This document shows positions 27,301 to 41,631 of a stretch of 64,000 nt of DNA, one piece after another. How positions within the stretch are numbered: position 1 is the stretch's first letter; the number at the start of each line of letters is the position of its first letter. The DNA is taken from the NCBI RefSeq assembly GCF_051401765.1, contig NW_027480450.1:3038001-3102000 (forward strand), read 5' to 3'. Origin of the DNA: Calliopsis andreniformis. Taxonomy: Eukaryota > Arthropoda > Insecta > Hymenoptera > Andrenidae. The notes beneath the pieces are model-generated. The model did no database searches. It was not told where the DNA came from and was given only the letters and a program-made list of their open reading frames with translations. The position numbers and the translations under genes were made by a program.

Positions 27301-30045
27301 ATCCTCATTCTTCAATCCTCAACAGCCAATCCTCAATCTTCAATCCTCAAGCCTCAATCCTCAATTCTCAATCCTCAACCCTCAATCCTCAGACCTCAAT
27401 CATCAATACTCAATCGTCAGTCCTCGTCCTCAATCCACAACAATCAATCCTCAATCCTCAATCTTCGATCATCAATATTCAATCTTCAGTCCTCAATCCT
27501 CAATCCTCAAACCTCAATCCTCAATCCTCAATGTTCAATCCGCAATACCCACTCCTCAATCTTCAATCCTCAGTCCTCAATCCTCAATCCTCAATCCTCA
27601 ATCCTCAATCCTCAATCCTCAATCCTCAATCCTCAATCCTCAATCATCAATCCTCTATACTCAATCTTCAATCCTCAATCCTCAATCCTCAATCCTCATT
27701 CCTCAATCCTCATTCTTCAATCCTCAATACCCAATCCTCAATCTTCAATCCTCAATCCTCAGTCCTCAATTCTCAATCCTCAATCCTCAGTGCTCAGTCC
27801 TCAAACCTCAATCCTCAAACCTCAGCCCTCATCATCAATCCTCAATCCTCAATCTTCAATCCTCAATCCTCAATCTTCAATCCTCAATCCTCAATCCTCA
27901 ATCCTCAATCCTCAGTAATAAATCCGCAATCTTCAATACTCAATCGTCAAGCCTCTGTCCTCAATCCTCAATCCTCAATCCTCGTTCCTCAAACCTCAGT
28001 CCTCAACCCTCAGTCCTCATCCGCAATTCTCAATTCTCAATCCTCAATCCTCAATCCTCAATACTCAATCTTCAATCCTCAATCTTCAATCCTCAATACT
28101 CAATTTTCAATCCTCTGCCATCAATCCTAGATCCTCAATCCTCAATCCCCAACCCTCAATCTTCAATCCTCAACCCTCAATCCTCAATCCTCAATCCTCA
28201 TTCTTCAATCCTCATTACCCAATCCTCAATCCTCAGTCCTCAATCCTCAATCCTCAAACCTCAAACCTCAAGCCTCAGTCCTCTGTCCTCAAACCTCAAT
28301 CCTCAACCCTCAGCCCTCATCCTCAGTCCTCAATAGTCAATCCTCAATTCTCAATCTTCAATCATCAATTCTCAATCTTCAATAATCAACCCTCAATTCT
28401 CAATCCTCAATACTCAATCCTCAATCGTCAATCCTCAATCCCCAATCCTCAATCTTCAATCCTCAATCCTCAATCCTCAATCCTCAATCCTCAATCTTCA
28501 TTCCTCAATACTCAATCTTTAATCCTCAATCCTCAATCCTCAATCCTAAATCCTCAATCCTCAATCCTCAATCTTCAATCCTCAATACTCAGTCTTCAAT
28601 CCTCAATCCTCAATCCTCAATCCTTAACCCTCAATCCTCAATCCTCAATGTTCAATCCGCAATACCCAATCCTCAACCTTCAACCCTCAATCCTCAATCC
28701 TCAATCCTCAATCCTCAATCCTCAATCCTCAGACCTCAAACCTCATACCTGAATACTCAATCCTGAATCCTCAATCTTCAGACCACAGTCCTCAACAATC
28801 AGTTGTCAATTCTCAATTCTCAATAGAATATCATCAACTCACAGTTTTCAATACCCAATACTGAATCTGCAATCATCAAATCTCTATCCACAAACATCAA
28901 TTCTCATCATTCAACACTCAACACTCAGTCCCCAATCCTCAATCTTCAATCCTCAAGCCGCAATCCTCAATCCTCAATCCTCAATCTTCAACCCTCAATA
29001 CTCAATCTTCAATCCTCCATCCTCAATCCTCAATCCTCAATCCTCAATCCTCGATCCTCAATACCAATCCTCATTACTCAATCTTCAATCCTCAATCCTC
29101 AATCCTCAATCCTCAATCCTCAATCCTCAATCCTCAGTAATCAATCCTCAATCTTCAATACTCAATCGTCAATCCTCAGTCCTCAATCCTCAATCCTCAA
29201 CCCTCGATCCTCAAACCTCAATCCTCAACCCTCAGTCCTCATCCTCAATTCTCAATTCTCAATTCTCTATCCTCAATCCTCAATCCTTAATCTTCAATCC
29301 TCAATAATCAATCTCCAATCCTGGATACTCAATCCCAAATCCTCAATGCTTAATCCTCAACCTTCAACCCTCAATCCCCAGTCCTCAATCTTCAATCCTC
29401 AATGCTCAATCCTCAATCCTCAATCCTCAATCCTCAGTAATCAATCCTCAATCTTCAATTCTCAGTCCTCAATACTCAATCCTTAATCGTCAATCCTCAA
29501 TCCCCAATCCTCAATCTTCAAACCTCAATCCTCAATCCTCAATCCTGAATCCTCAATCTTCAATCCTCAATACTCAATCTTCCATCCTCAATCCTCAATC
29601 CTCAATCCTCAATCCTCAATCCTCAATGCCCAAACTTCAATCCTCAATACACAGTCTTCAATCCTCAATCCTCAATGCTCAATCCACAATCCTCATTCTT
29701 CAATCCTCAATACCCAATCCTCAATCTTCAATCCTCAATCCTGAATCCTCAATTCTCAATACTCAATCCTCAATCCTCATACCTCAAACATCAATGCTCT
29801 ACCCTCAGTCCTCGTTCTCAATCCACAACAATCAATCCTCAATCCTCAATCTTCAATCATCAATATTCAATCTTCAGTCCTCAATCCTCAATCCTCAACC
29901 CTCAATCCTCAATCCTCAATGTTCAATCCGCAATATACAATCCTCAACCTTCAATCCTCAATACTCCATCCTCAATCCTCAATCCTCAATCCTCAATCCT
30001 CAATCGTCAGTCTTCAATCCTCAATACTCAATCTTCAATCCTGAA
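21354..30045 (+). repeat. ~8.7 kb higher-order unit, copy 2
   Basis: This is the second copy of 9205-17630 and follows it in marker order throughout. Differences seen are a two-heptamer gain near 21430, a loss of three heptamers near 21820, a 265 bp tandem duplication at 24001-24530, and scattered base changes. One example is CAATCTTCAGTTC near 25152 against CAACCTTCAGTTC near 12743. The 141 bp landmarks lie at 21681, 23183 and 28842. No gene is present. Confidence 0.9.
24001..24530 (+). repeat. Perfect-looking 265 bp tandem duplication
   Basis: The units are 24001-24265 and 24266-24530, and I read no difference between them. The corresponding place in copy 1 (about 11867-12130) has a single unit. 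The length is 37 heptamers plus one 6-bp unit, the TCATCC step after CAGCCC. This duplication is therefore younger than the ~8.4 kb block duplication. Confidence 0.88.
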
Positions 30046-30070
30046 TCCTCAATCCTCAATCCTCAATCCT

Positions 30071-31774
30071 CATTCTTTAATCCTCAACACCCAATCGTCA
30101 ATCTTCAATCCTCAATCCTCAATCCTCAATTCTCAATCCTCAATCCTCAATCCTCAGACATCAAACATCAATACTCAACCCTCGGTCCTCGTCGTCGATC
30201 CACAACACTCAATCCTCGATCCTCAATCTTCAATCATCAATATTCAATATTCAATCCTCAATCCTCAATCCTCAATACTCAATACTCAATCCTCAATCCT
30301 CAATCCTCAATACTCAACCATCAATCCTCAATTCTCAAACTCAATAGAAAATCCTGAATTCTCAGGATTCAATACTCAAACCTCAACACACAGACATCAG
30401 CCCTCATCCTCAATCCTCAATCCTCAATCCTCAATCCTCAACACTCAATGCTCAATCCTCAATCTTCAATCCTCAATACTCAATATTCAATCCTCCATCC
30501 TCAATCCTCAATCCTCAATCCTCAATCCTCAATCGTCTGGCTTCAATCCTCAATACTCAATCTTCAACCCTCAATCCTCAATCCTCATTCCTCAATCCTC
30601 ATTCTTCAATCCTCCACACCCAATCCTCAATCTTCAATCTTCAATCCTCAACTCTCAATCCTCAATCCTCAATCCTCATTCTTCAATCCTCAATACCCAA
30701 TCCTCAATCCTCAGTCCTCAACCCTCAATCCTCAAACCTCAAACCTCAATCCTCAGTCCTCTGTCCTCAAACCTAAATCCTCAATCCTCAATCCTCAATC
30801 TTCAATCCTCAATACTCAGTCTTCAATACTCAATCCTCAATCCTCAATCCTCAATCCTCAGTAATGAATCCGCAATCTTCAACACTCAATCGTCAAGCCT
30901 CAGTCCTCAATCCTCAATCCTCAATCCTCGTTCCTCAAACCTCAATCCTCAACCCTCAGTCCTCATCCTCAATTCTCAATTCTCAATCCTCAATCCTCAA
31001 TCCTCAATCCTCAATCTTCAATCCTTAATCTTCAATCCTCAATACTCAATCTTCAACCTTCAATCCTCATTCCTAGATCCTCAATCCTCAATCCTCAACC
31101 CTCAATCTTCAGTCCTCAACCATCAATCCTCAATCCTCAATCCTCATTCTTCAATCCTCAATACCCAATCCTCAATCCTCAGTCCTCAATCCTCAATCCT
31201 TAAACCTCAAACCTCAATCCTCAGTCCTCTGTCCTCAAACCTCAATCCTCAACCCTCAGCCCTCATCCTCAGTCCTCAATACTCAATCCTCAATTCTCAA
31301 TCTTCAATCATCAATACTCAATCTTCAATAACCAACCCTCAGACCTCAAAAATCAATACTCAACCCTCAGTCCTCGTCCTCAACCCACAACAGTCATTCC
31401 TCAATCCTCAATCTTCAATCATCAATATTCAATCTTCAGTCCTCAATCCTCAATCCTCAACCCTCAATCCTCAATCCTCAATGTTCAATCCGCAATACCC
31501 TATCCTCAACCTTCAACCCTCAATCCTCAATCCTCAATCCTCAATCCTCAATCCTCAATCCTCAATCGTCAGACCTCAAACCTCATACCTGAATACTCAA
31601 TCCTGAATCCTCAATCTTCAGACCTCAGTCCTCAACAATCAGCTGTCAATTCTCAATCCTCAATAGAATATCACCAACTCACAGTTTTCAATACCCAATA
31701 CTCAATCTGCAATCTTCAAATCTCTATCCACAAACATCAATTCTCATCATTCAACACTCAACACTCAGTCCCCA
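30071..31774 (+). repeat. Block D, copy 2
   Basis: It matches 19657-21353 with spacing of about 10414-10421 bp. It carries the GTCGTCGATCC string near 30190, a hairpin at 30351, ATG of the TAATGAATCCGC string at 30864 and a CAGCTGTC-type landmark at 31682. It joins directly onto the end of the second large unit, whereas copy 1 of D precedes it, so D flanks that unit on both sides. No gene is present. Confidence 0.87.
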
Positions 31775-34167
31775 ATCCTCGATCTTCAATCCTCAATCCT
31801 CAATCCTCAATCCTCAGTCCTCAATCTTCAATCCCTCACACTCAATCCTCAATCCTCAATCCTCAATCGTCAGGTTTCAATCCTCAATACTCAATTTTCA
31901 ACACTTCATCCTCAATCCTCAATCCTCAATCCTCAATCCTCAATCGTCATGCTTCAATCCTCAATACTCAATCTTCAATCCTCAATCCTGAATCCTCATT
32001 CCTCAATCCACATTCTTCAGTCCTCCATACCCAATCCTCAATCTTCAATCCTCAATCCTCAATCCTCAATTCTCAATCCTCAATCCTCAGTCCTCAACAA
32101 TCAGTTGTCAAATCCTCAATCCTCAGTAGAATATCATCAATCCACAGTTTTCAATACCCAATACTCAATCTGCAATCTTCAAATCTCTATCCACAAACAT
32201 CAATTCTCATCATTCAACCCTCAACACTCAGTCCCCAATACTCAATCCCCAATCCTCAATCTTCAATCCTCAATACTCAATCCTCAACCCTCAATCCTCA
32301 TTCTTCAATCCTCAATACCCAATCCTCAATCTTCAATCCTCAATCCTCAATCCTCAATTCTCAATCCTCATTCCTCAATCCACATTCTTCAATCCTCCAT
32401 ACCCAATACTCAATCTTCAATCCTCAATCCTCAACCCTCAATTCTCAATCCTCAATCCTCAATCGTCAGACTTCAATCCTCAACACTCAATCTTCAATAC
32501 TTCAACCTCAATACTCAATCCTCAATCCTCAATCCTCAATCGTCAGGCTTCAATCCTCAATACTCAATCTTCAATCGTCAATCGTCAATCCTCATTCCTC
32601 AGTCCTCATTCTTCAATCCTCCATACGCAGTCCTCAATCTTCAATACTCAATCCTCAATCCTCAGTCCTCAAACCTCAAACCTGAATCCTCAATCTTGAA
32701 TCCTCAATCTTCAGACCTCAGTCCTCAACAATCAGTTGTCAATTCTCAATCCTCAATAGAATATCATCAATTCACAGTTTTCAATACCCAATACTCAATC
32801 AGCAATCTTCAAATGTCTATCCACAAACATCAATCCTCATCATTCAACCCTCAACACTCAGTCCCCAATCCTCAATCTTCAATCCTCAATCCTCAATCCT
32901 CAATCCTCAATCCTCAACCTTCAACCCTCAATACTCAATCTTCAATCCTCCATCCTCAATCCTCAATCATCAATCCTCAATCCTCAATCGTCTGGCTTCA
33001 ATCCTCAATACTCAATCTTCAATCCTCAATCCTCAATCCTCATTCCTCAATCCTCATTCTTCAATCCTCCATACCCAATCCTCAATCTTCAATCCTCAAT
33101 ACTCAATCCTCAATTCTCGATCCTCAATCCTCACTCCTCAGTCCTCAAACATCAATCCTCAACCCTCAGCCCTCATCCTCAATCCTCAATCCTCAATCTT
33201 CAATCCTCAATCCTCAATACTCAATCCCCAATCCTCAATCTTCAATCCTCAATACTCAATCTTCAATCCTCAATCCTCAATCATCAATCCTCAATCCTCA
33301 ATCTTCAATCTTCAATCCTCAATATTCAATATTCAATCCTCAACCCTCAATCCTCAATCCTCAAAACTCAATCCGCAGTCCTCAATCCTCAATCCTCAAT
33401 ACTCAACCATCAATCCTCAATTCTCAATACACAATAGAATATCCTGAATTCTCAGGATTCAATACTCAAACCTCAACACTCAACATTCAGCCCTCATCCT
33501 CAATCCTCAATCCTCAATCCTCAATCCTCGATCCTCAATACCAATCCTCATTACTCAATCTTCAATCCTCAATCCTCAATCCTCAATCCTCAATCCTCAA
33601 TCCTCAATCCTCAGTAATCAATCCTCAATCTTCAATACTCAATCGTCAATCCTCAGTCCTCAATCCTCAATCCTCAATCCTCGATCCTCAAACCTCAATC
33701 CTCAACCCTCAGTCCTCATCCTCAATTCTCAATTCTCAATACTCAATCCTCAATCGTCAATCCTCAATCCCCAATCCTCAATCTTCAATCCTCAATCCTC
33801 AATCCTCAATCCTCAATCCTCAATCTTCATTCCTCAATACTCAATCTTTAATCCTCAATCCTCAATCCTCAATCCTAAATCCTCAATCCTCAATCCTCAA
33901 TCTTCAATCCTCAATACTCAATCATCAATCCTCAATCCTCAATCTTCAATCTTCAATCCTCAATATTCAATATTCAATCCTCAATCCTCAATCCTCAAAA
34001 CTCAATCCGCAGTCCTCAATCCTCAATCCTCAATACTCAACCATCAATCCTCAATTCTCAATACACAATAGAATATCCTGAATTCTCAGGATTCAATACT
34101 CAAACCTCAACACTCAACATTCAGCCCTCATCCTCAATCCTCAATCCTCAATCCTCAATCCTCGATC
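31775..34167 (+). repeat. Heptamer segment with two landmark copies and a 634 bp-spaced duplication
   Basis: Landmarks of 141 bp lie at 32145 (the CAGTAGAAT/CAATCCACAG subfamily, which contains an 8-bp unit) and at 32775. The hairpin occurs at 33441 and again at 34075, with matching flanks, 634 bp apart. Three 6-bp units between them (near 33493, 33539 and 33717) account for 634 being three short of a multiple of seven. Much of the segment resembles 38.2-39.9 kb (hairpin at 39471). No gene is present. Confidence 0.82.
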
Positions 34168-36262
34168 CTCAATACCAATCCTCATTACTCAATCTTCAAT
34201 CCTCAATCCTCAATCCTCAATCCTCAATCCTCAATCCTCAATCCTCAATCCTCAGTAATCAATCCTCAATCTTCAATACTCAATCGTCAATCCTCAGTCC
34301 TCAATCCTCAATCCTCAACCCTCGATCCTCAAACCTCAATCCTCAACCCTCAGTCCTCATCCTCAATTCTCAATTCTCAATTCTCTATCCTCAATCCTCA
34401 ATCCTTAATCTTCAATCCTCAATAATCAATCTCCAATCCTGGATACTCAATCCCAAATCCTCAATGCTTAATCCTCAACCTTCAACCCTCAATCCCCAGT
34501 CCTCAATCTTCAATCCTCAATGCTCAATCCTCAATCCTCAATCCTCAATCCTCAGTAATCAATCCTCAATCTTCAATTCTCAATCCTCAATACTCAATCC
34601 TTAATCGTCAATCCTCAATCCCCAATCCTCAATCTTCAAACCTCAATCCTCAATCCTCAATCCTGAATCCTCAATCTTCAATCCTCAATACTCAATCTTC
34701 CATCCTCAATCCTCAATCCTCAATCCTCAATCCTCAATCCTCAATGCCCAAACTTCAATCCACAATACACAGTCTTCAATCCTCAATTCTCAATGCTCAA
34801 TCCACAATCCTCATTCTTCAATCCTCAATACCCAATCCTCAATCTTCAATCCTCAATCCTGAATCCTCAATTCTCAATACTCAATCCTCAATCCTCATAC
34901 CTCAAACATCAATGCTCTACCCTCAGTCCTCGTTCTCAATCCACAACAATCAATCCTCAATCCTCAATCTTCAATCATCAATATTCAATCTTCAGTCCTC
35001 AATCCTCAATCCTCAACCCTCAATCCTCAATCCTCAATGTTCAATCCGCAATACACAATCCTCAACCTTCAATCCTCAATACTCCATCCTCAATCCTCAA
35101 TCCTCAATCCTCAATCCTCAATCGTCAGTCTTCAATCCTCAATACTCAATCTTCAATCCTCAATCCTCAATCCTCATTCCTCAATCCTCATTCTTTAATC
35201 CTCCATACCCAATCCTCAATCTTCAATCCTCAATCCTCAATCTTCAGTTCTCAATCCTCAATCCTCAGTCCTCAGTCCTCAAACCTCAATCCTCAGCCCT
35301 CAGCCCTCAGCCCTCATCCTCAATCCTCAATCCTCAATCTTCAATCCTCAATCCACAATACTCAATCCTCAATCCTCAATCTTCAATCCTCAATACTCAA
35401 TCTTCAATCCTCAATCCTCAATCCTCAATCCTCAATCCTCAATCCTCAATCATCAATCCTCAATACTCAGTCTTCAATCCTCAATCCTCAATCCTCAATC
35501 CTCAATGCTCAGACCTCAATCCTCAATCATCAATCCTCAATACTCAATCTTCAATCTTCAATCCTCAATCCTCAATCCTCAATCCTCATTCTTCAATACT
35601 CAACACCCAGTCCTCAATCTTCAATCCTCAATCCTCAATCCTCAATCCTCAATTCTGAACACTCAATCCTCAATCCTCAATCTTCAATCCTCAATCCTCA
35701 ATCCTCAATCCTCAATCCTCAATCCTCAGACATCAATCCTCAATCTTCAATACTCAATACTCAATCTTCAATCCTCAATCCTCAATCCTCAATCCTCAAT
35801 CCTCATTCTTCAATCCTCAAGACCCAATCGTCAATGTTCAATCCTCAATCCTCAATCCTCAATTCTCAATCCTCAATCCTCAATCCTCAGACCTCAAACA
35901 TCAATACTCAACCCTCAGTCCTCGTCCTCAATCCACAACCCTCAATCCTCGATCCTCAATATTCAATCATCAATATTCAATATTCAATCGTCAATCCTCA
36001 ATCCTCAATACTCAGTCCTCAATCCTCAATCCTCAATACTCAACCATCAATCCTCAATTCTCAAACTCAATAGAAGATCCTGAATTCTCAGGATACAATA
36101 CTCAAACCTCAACACACAACCCTCAGCCCTCATCCTCAATCCTCAATCCTCAATCCTCAATCCTCAATTCTCAATCCTCAATCCTCAGTCCTCAGTCCTC
36201 AAACCTCAATCCTCAATTCTCAATACTCAATCCTCAATCCTCAATACTCAGTCCCCAATCCT
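34168..36262 (+). repeat. ~2.1 kb block, copy 2
   Basis: It matches 16641-18728 at 17534 bp spacing for most of its length. Observed differences include AATCCACAATACAC for AATCCTCAATACAC near 34760, GACATC for GACCTC near 35729 and CAAGACCCAATCGTCAATGTTC for the CAACACC/CTTC version near 35820. The hairpin is at 36077. No gene is present. Confidence 0.87.
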
Positions 36263-36465
36263 CAATCTTCAATCCTCAAAACTCAATCCTCAACCTTCAA
36301 ACCTCATTCATCAATCCTCAATACCCAATCCTCAATCTTCAATCCTCAATCATCAATCCTCAATTCTCAATACTCAATCCTCAATCCTCAGACATCAATC
36401 CTCAATCTTCAATCCTCAATACTCAATCTTCAATCCTGAAACCTCCATCCTCAATCCTCAATCCT
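36263..36465 (+). repeat. Short linker of heptamers between two blocks
   Basis: This ~200 bp stretch has the rare strings CAAAACTCAATCCTCAACC and CTGAAACCTCC. The same strings recur at about 45245-45432 just before block D copy 4, so the junction itself was copied along with D. Confidence 0.78.
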
Positions 36466-38176
36466 CATTCTTTAATCCTCAACACCCAATCGTCAATCTT
36501 CAATCCTCAATCCTCAATCCTCAATTCTCAATCCTCAATCCTCAATCCTCAGACATCAAACATCAATACTCAACCCTCGGTCCTCGTCGTCGATCCACAA
36601 CACTCAATCCTCGATCCTCAATCTTCAATCATCAATATTCAATATTCAATCCTCAATCCTCAATCCTCAATACTCAATACTCAATCCTCAATCCTCAATC
36701 CTCAATACTCAACCATCAATCCTCAATTCTCAAACTCAATAGAAAATCCTGAATTCTCAGGATTCAATACTCAAACCTCAACACACAGACATCAGCCCTC
36801 ATCCTCAATCCTCAATCCTCAATCCTCAATCCTCAACACTCAATCCTCAATCCTCAATCTTCAATCCTCAATACTCAATATTCAATCCTCCATCCTCAAT
36901 CCTCAATCCTCAATCCTCAATCCTCAATCCTCTGGCTTCAATCCTCAATACTCAATCTTCAACCCTCAATCCTCAATCCTCATTCCTCAATACTCATTCT
37001 TCAATCCTCCACACCCAATCCTCAATCTTCAATCTTCAATCCTCAACTCTCAATCCTCAATCCTCAATCCTCATTCTTCAATCCTCAATACCCAATCCTC
37101 AATCCTCAGTCCTCAACCCTCAATCCTCAAACCTCAAACCTCAATCCTCAGTCCTCTGTCCTCAAACCTAAATCCTCAATCCTCAATCCTCAATCTTCAA
37201 TCCTCAATACTCAGTCTTCAATACTCAATCCTCAATCCTCAATCCTCAATCCTCAGTAATGAATCCGCAATCATCAACACTCAATCGTCAAGCCTCAGTC
37301 CTCAATCCTCAATCCTCAATCCTCGTTCCTCAAACCTCAATCCTCAACCCTCAGTCCTCATCCTCAATTCTCAATTCTCAATCCTCAATCCTCAATCCTC
37401 AATCCTCAATCTTCAATCCTTAATCTTCAATCCTCAATACTCAATCTTCAACCTTCAATCCTCATTCCTAGATCCTCAATCCTCAATCCTCAACCCTCAA
37501 TCTTCAGTCCTCAACCATCAATCCTCAATCCTCAATCCTCATTCTTCAATCCTCAATACCCAATCCTCAATCCTCAGTCCTCAATCCTCAATCCTCAATC
37601 CTTAAACCTCAAACCTCAATCCTCAGTCCTCTGTCCTCAAACCTCAATCCTCAACCCTCAGCCCTCATCCTCAATCCTCAATACTCAATCCTCAATTCTC
37701 AATCTTCAATCATCAATACTCAATCTTCAATAACCAACCCTCAGACCTCAAAAATCAATACTCAACCCTCAGTCCTCGTCCTCAACCCACAACAGTCATT
37801 CCTCAATCCTCAATCTTCAATCATCAATATTCAATCTTCAGTCCTCAATCCTCAATCCTCAACCCTCAATCCTCAATCCTCAATGTTCAATCCGCAATAC
37901 CCTATCCTCAACCTTCAACCCTCAATCCTCAATCCTCAATCCTCAATCCTCAATCCTCAATCCTCAATCGTCAGACCTCAAACCTCATACCTGAATACTC
38001 AATCCTGAATCCTCAATCTTCAGACCTCAGTCCTCAACAATCAGCTGTCAATTCTCAATCCTCAATAGAATATCACCAACTCACAGTTTTCAATACCCAA
38101 TACTCAATCTGCAATCTTCAAATCTCTATCCACAAACATCAATTCTCATCATTCAACACTCAACACTCAGTCCCCA
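36466..38176 (+). repeat. Block D, copy 3
   Basis: It matches D copies 1 and 2, with a hairpin at 36746, ATG of the TAATGAATCC string at 37259 and a CAGCTGTC-type landmark at 38084. It has a private CAATCATCAACACTC in place of CAATCTTCAACACTC after that string, shared only with copy 4 (near 46720). This makes copies 3 and 4 closest relatives. No gene is present. Confidence 0.87.
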
Positions 38177-41100
38177 ATCCTCGATCTTCAATCCTCAATC
38201 CTCAATCCTCAATCCTCAGTCCTCAATCTTCAATCCCTCACCCTCAATCCTCAATCCTCAATCCTCAATCGTCAGGTTTCAATTCTCAATACTCAATTTT
38301 CAATACTTCATCCTCAATCCTCAATTCTCAATCCTCAATCCTCAATCGTCATGCTTCAATCCTCAATACTCAATCTTCAATCCTCAATCCTGAATCCTCA
38401 TTCCTCAATCCACATTCTTCAATCCTCCATACCCAATCCTCAATCTTCAATCCTCAATCCTCAACCCTCAATTCTCAATCCTCAATCCTCAATCGTCAGG
38501 CTTCAATCCTCAATACTCAATCTTCAATACTTCAACCTCAATACTCAATCCTCAATCCTCAATACTCAATCGTCAGGCTTCAATCCTCAATACTCAATCT
38601 TCAATCCTCAATCTTCAATCCTCATTCCTCAATCCTCATTCTTCAATCGTCCATACCCAGTCCTCAATCTTCAATCCTCAATCCTCAATCCTCAGTCCTC
38701 AAACCTCAAACCTGAATCCTCAATCCTGAATTCTCAATCTTCAGACCTCAGTCCTAAACAATCAGTTGTCAATCCTCAATCCTCAATAGAATATCATCAA
38801 TTCACAGTTTTCAATACCCAATGCTCAATCAGCAATCTTCAAATCTCTATCCACAAACATCAATTCTCATCATTCAACCCTCAACACTCAGTCCCCAATC
38901 CTCAATCTTCAATCCTCAATCCTCAATCCTCAATCCTCAATCCTCAACCTTCAACCCTCAATACTCAAACTTCAATCCTGCATCCTCAATCCTCAATCAT
39001 CAACCCTCAATCCTCAATCGTCTGGCTTCAATCCTCAATACTCAATCTTCAATCCTCAATCCTCAATCCTCATTCCTCAATCCTCATTCTTCAATCCTCC
39101 ATGCCCAATCCTCAATCTTCAATCCTCAATACTCAATCCTCAATTCTCGATCCTCAATCCTCACTCCTCAGTCCTCAAACATCAATCCTCAACCCTCAGC
39201 CCTCATCCTCAATCCTCAATCCTCAATCTTCAATCCTCAATCCTCAATACTCAATCCCCAATCCTCAATCTTCAATCCTCAATACTCAATCTTCAATCCT
39301 CAATCCTCAATCATCAATCCTCAATCCTCAATCTTCAATCTTCAATCCTCAATATTCAATATTCAATCCTCAATCCTCAATCCTCAATCCTCAAAACTCA
39401 ATCCGCAGTCCTCAATCCTCAATCCTCAATACTCAACCATCAATCCTCAATTCTCAATACACAATAGAATATCCTGAATTCTCAGGATTCAATACTCAAA
39501 CCTCAACACTCAACATTCAGCCCTCATCCTCAATCCTCAATCCTCAATCCTCAATCCTCGATCCTCAATACCAATCCTCATTACTCAATCTTCAATCCTC
39601 AATCCTCAATCCTCAATCCTCAATCCTCAATCCTCAATCCTCAGTAATCAATCCTCAATCTTCAATACTCAATCGTCAATCCTCAGTCCTCAATCCTCAA
39701 TCCTCAATCCTCGATCCTCAAACCTCAATCCTCAACCCTCAGTCCTCATCGTCAATTCTCAATTCTCAATACTCAATCCTCAATCGTCAATCCTCAATCC
39801 CCAATCCTCAATCTTCAATCCTCAATCCTCAATCCTCAATCCTCAATCCTCAATCTTCATTCCTCAATACTCAATCTTTAATCCTCAATCCTCAATCCTC
39901 AATCCTAAATCCTCAATCCTCAATCCTCAATCTTCAATCCTCAATACTCAGTCTTCAATCCTCAATCCTCAATCCTCAATTCTCAATCCTCATTCATCAA
40001 TCCTCAACACCCAATCCTCAATCTTCAATCCTCAATCCTCAATCCTCAATTCTCAATCCTCAACCCTCAATCCTCAGACATCAAACATCAATACTCAACC
40101 CTCAGTCCTCGTCCTCAATCCACAACAATCATTCCTCAATCCTCAATCTTCAATCATCAATATTCAATCTTCAGTCCTCAATCCTCAATCCTTAACCCTC
40201 AATCCTCAATCCTCAATGTTCAATCCGCAATACCCAATCCACAACCTTCAATCCTCAATCCTCAATCCTCTATCCTCAATCCTCAATCCTCAATCCTCAA
40301 TTCTCAATCCTCAACCCTCAATCCTCAGACATCAAACATCAATACTCAACCCTCAGTCCTCGTCCTCAATCCACAACAATCATTCCTCAATCCTCAATCC
40401 TCAATCCTCAATCGTCAGGCTTCAATCCTCAAAACCCAATCTTCAATACTTCAACCTCAATACTCAATCCTCAATCCTCAATACTCAATCGTCAGGCTTC
40501 AATCCTCAATACTCAATCTTCAATCCTCAATCGTTAATCCTCATTCCTCAATCCTCATTCTTCAATCGTCCATACCCAGTCCTCAATCTTCAATCCTCAA
40601 TCCTCAATCCTCAGTCCTCAAACCTCAAACCTGAATCCTCAATCCTGAATCCTCAATCTTCAGACCTCAGTCCTAAACAATCAGTTGTCAATCCTCAATC
40701 CTCAATAGAATATCATCAATTCACAGTTTTCAATACCCAATGCTCAATCAGCAATCTTCAAATCTCTATCCACAAACATCAATTCTCATCATTCAACCCT
40801 CAACACTCAGTCCCCAATCCTCAATTTTCAATCCTCAATCCTCAATCCTCAATCCTCAATCCTCAATCTTCAACCCTCAATACTCAATCTTCAATCCTCC
40901 ATCCTCAATCCTCAATCCTCAATCCTCAATCCTCAATCGTCTGGCTTCAATCCTCAATACTCAATCTTCAACCTTCAACCCTCAATCCTCAACCCTCAAT
41001 CCTCAATCCTCAATCCTCAATCCTCAGACCTCAAACCTCATACCTGAATACTCAATCCTGAATCCTCAATCTTCAGAACTCAGTCCTCAACAATCAGTTG

Positions 41101-41631
41101 TCAATTCTCAATTCTCAATAGAATATCATCAACTCACAGTTTTCAATACCCAATACTGAATCTGCAATCTTCAAATCTCTATCCACAAACATCAATTCTC
41201 ATCATTCAACACTCAACACTCAGTCCCCAATCCTCAATCTTCAATCCTCAATCCTCAATCCTCAATCATCAATCCTCAATCTTCAATCCTCCACCCTAAA
41301 TCCTCAATCCTCAATCCTCAATCCTCAATCGTCAGGCTTCAATCCTCAATACTCAAGCTTCAATACTTCATCCTCAATCCTCATTCCTCAATCCACATTC
41401 TTCAATCCTCCATACCCAATCCTCAATCTTCAATCCTCAATCCTCAATCTTCAATTCTCAATCCTCAGTCCTCTGTCCTCAGTCCTCAAACCTCAATCCT
41501 CAACCCTCAGCCCTCATCCTCAATCCTCAATCCTCAATCTTCAATCCTCAATCCTCAATCCTCAATCGTCAGGCTTCAATCCTCAATACTCAATCTTCAA
41601 TACTTCAACCTCAATACTCAATCCTCAATCC
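37162..41631 (+). repeat. ~4.4 kb block, copy 1
   Basis: This block recurs at about 46612-51018. Spacing is 9450 bp (1350 heptamers) on the left and 9387 bp on the right; the 63 bp difference is a clean nine-heptamer loss in copy 2. It includes the right half of D copy 3 and landmarks at 38084, 38805, 40724 and 41137. The GAATTC near 38716 outside a hairpin recurs near 48179. No gene is present. Confidence 0.88.

Noticed and set aside
31949..34081. 710-codon open frame on + (also 5118-7136, 29675-31606, 38351-40195 and dozens more)
   Set aside because: The products are only variants of SSILNPQ, overlap in different frames with the same composition, start at chance ATGs and end at recurrent variant heptamers (TAA, TAG or TGA). 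There is no conserved start, no codon bias and no domain.
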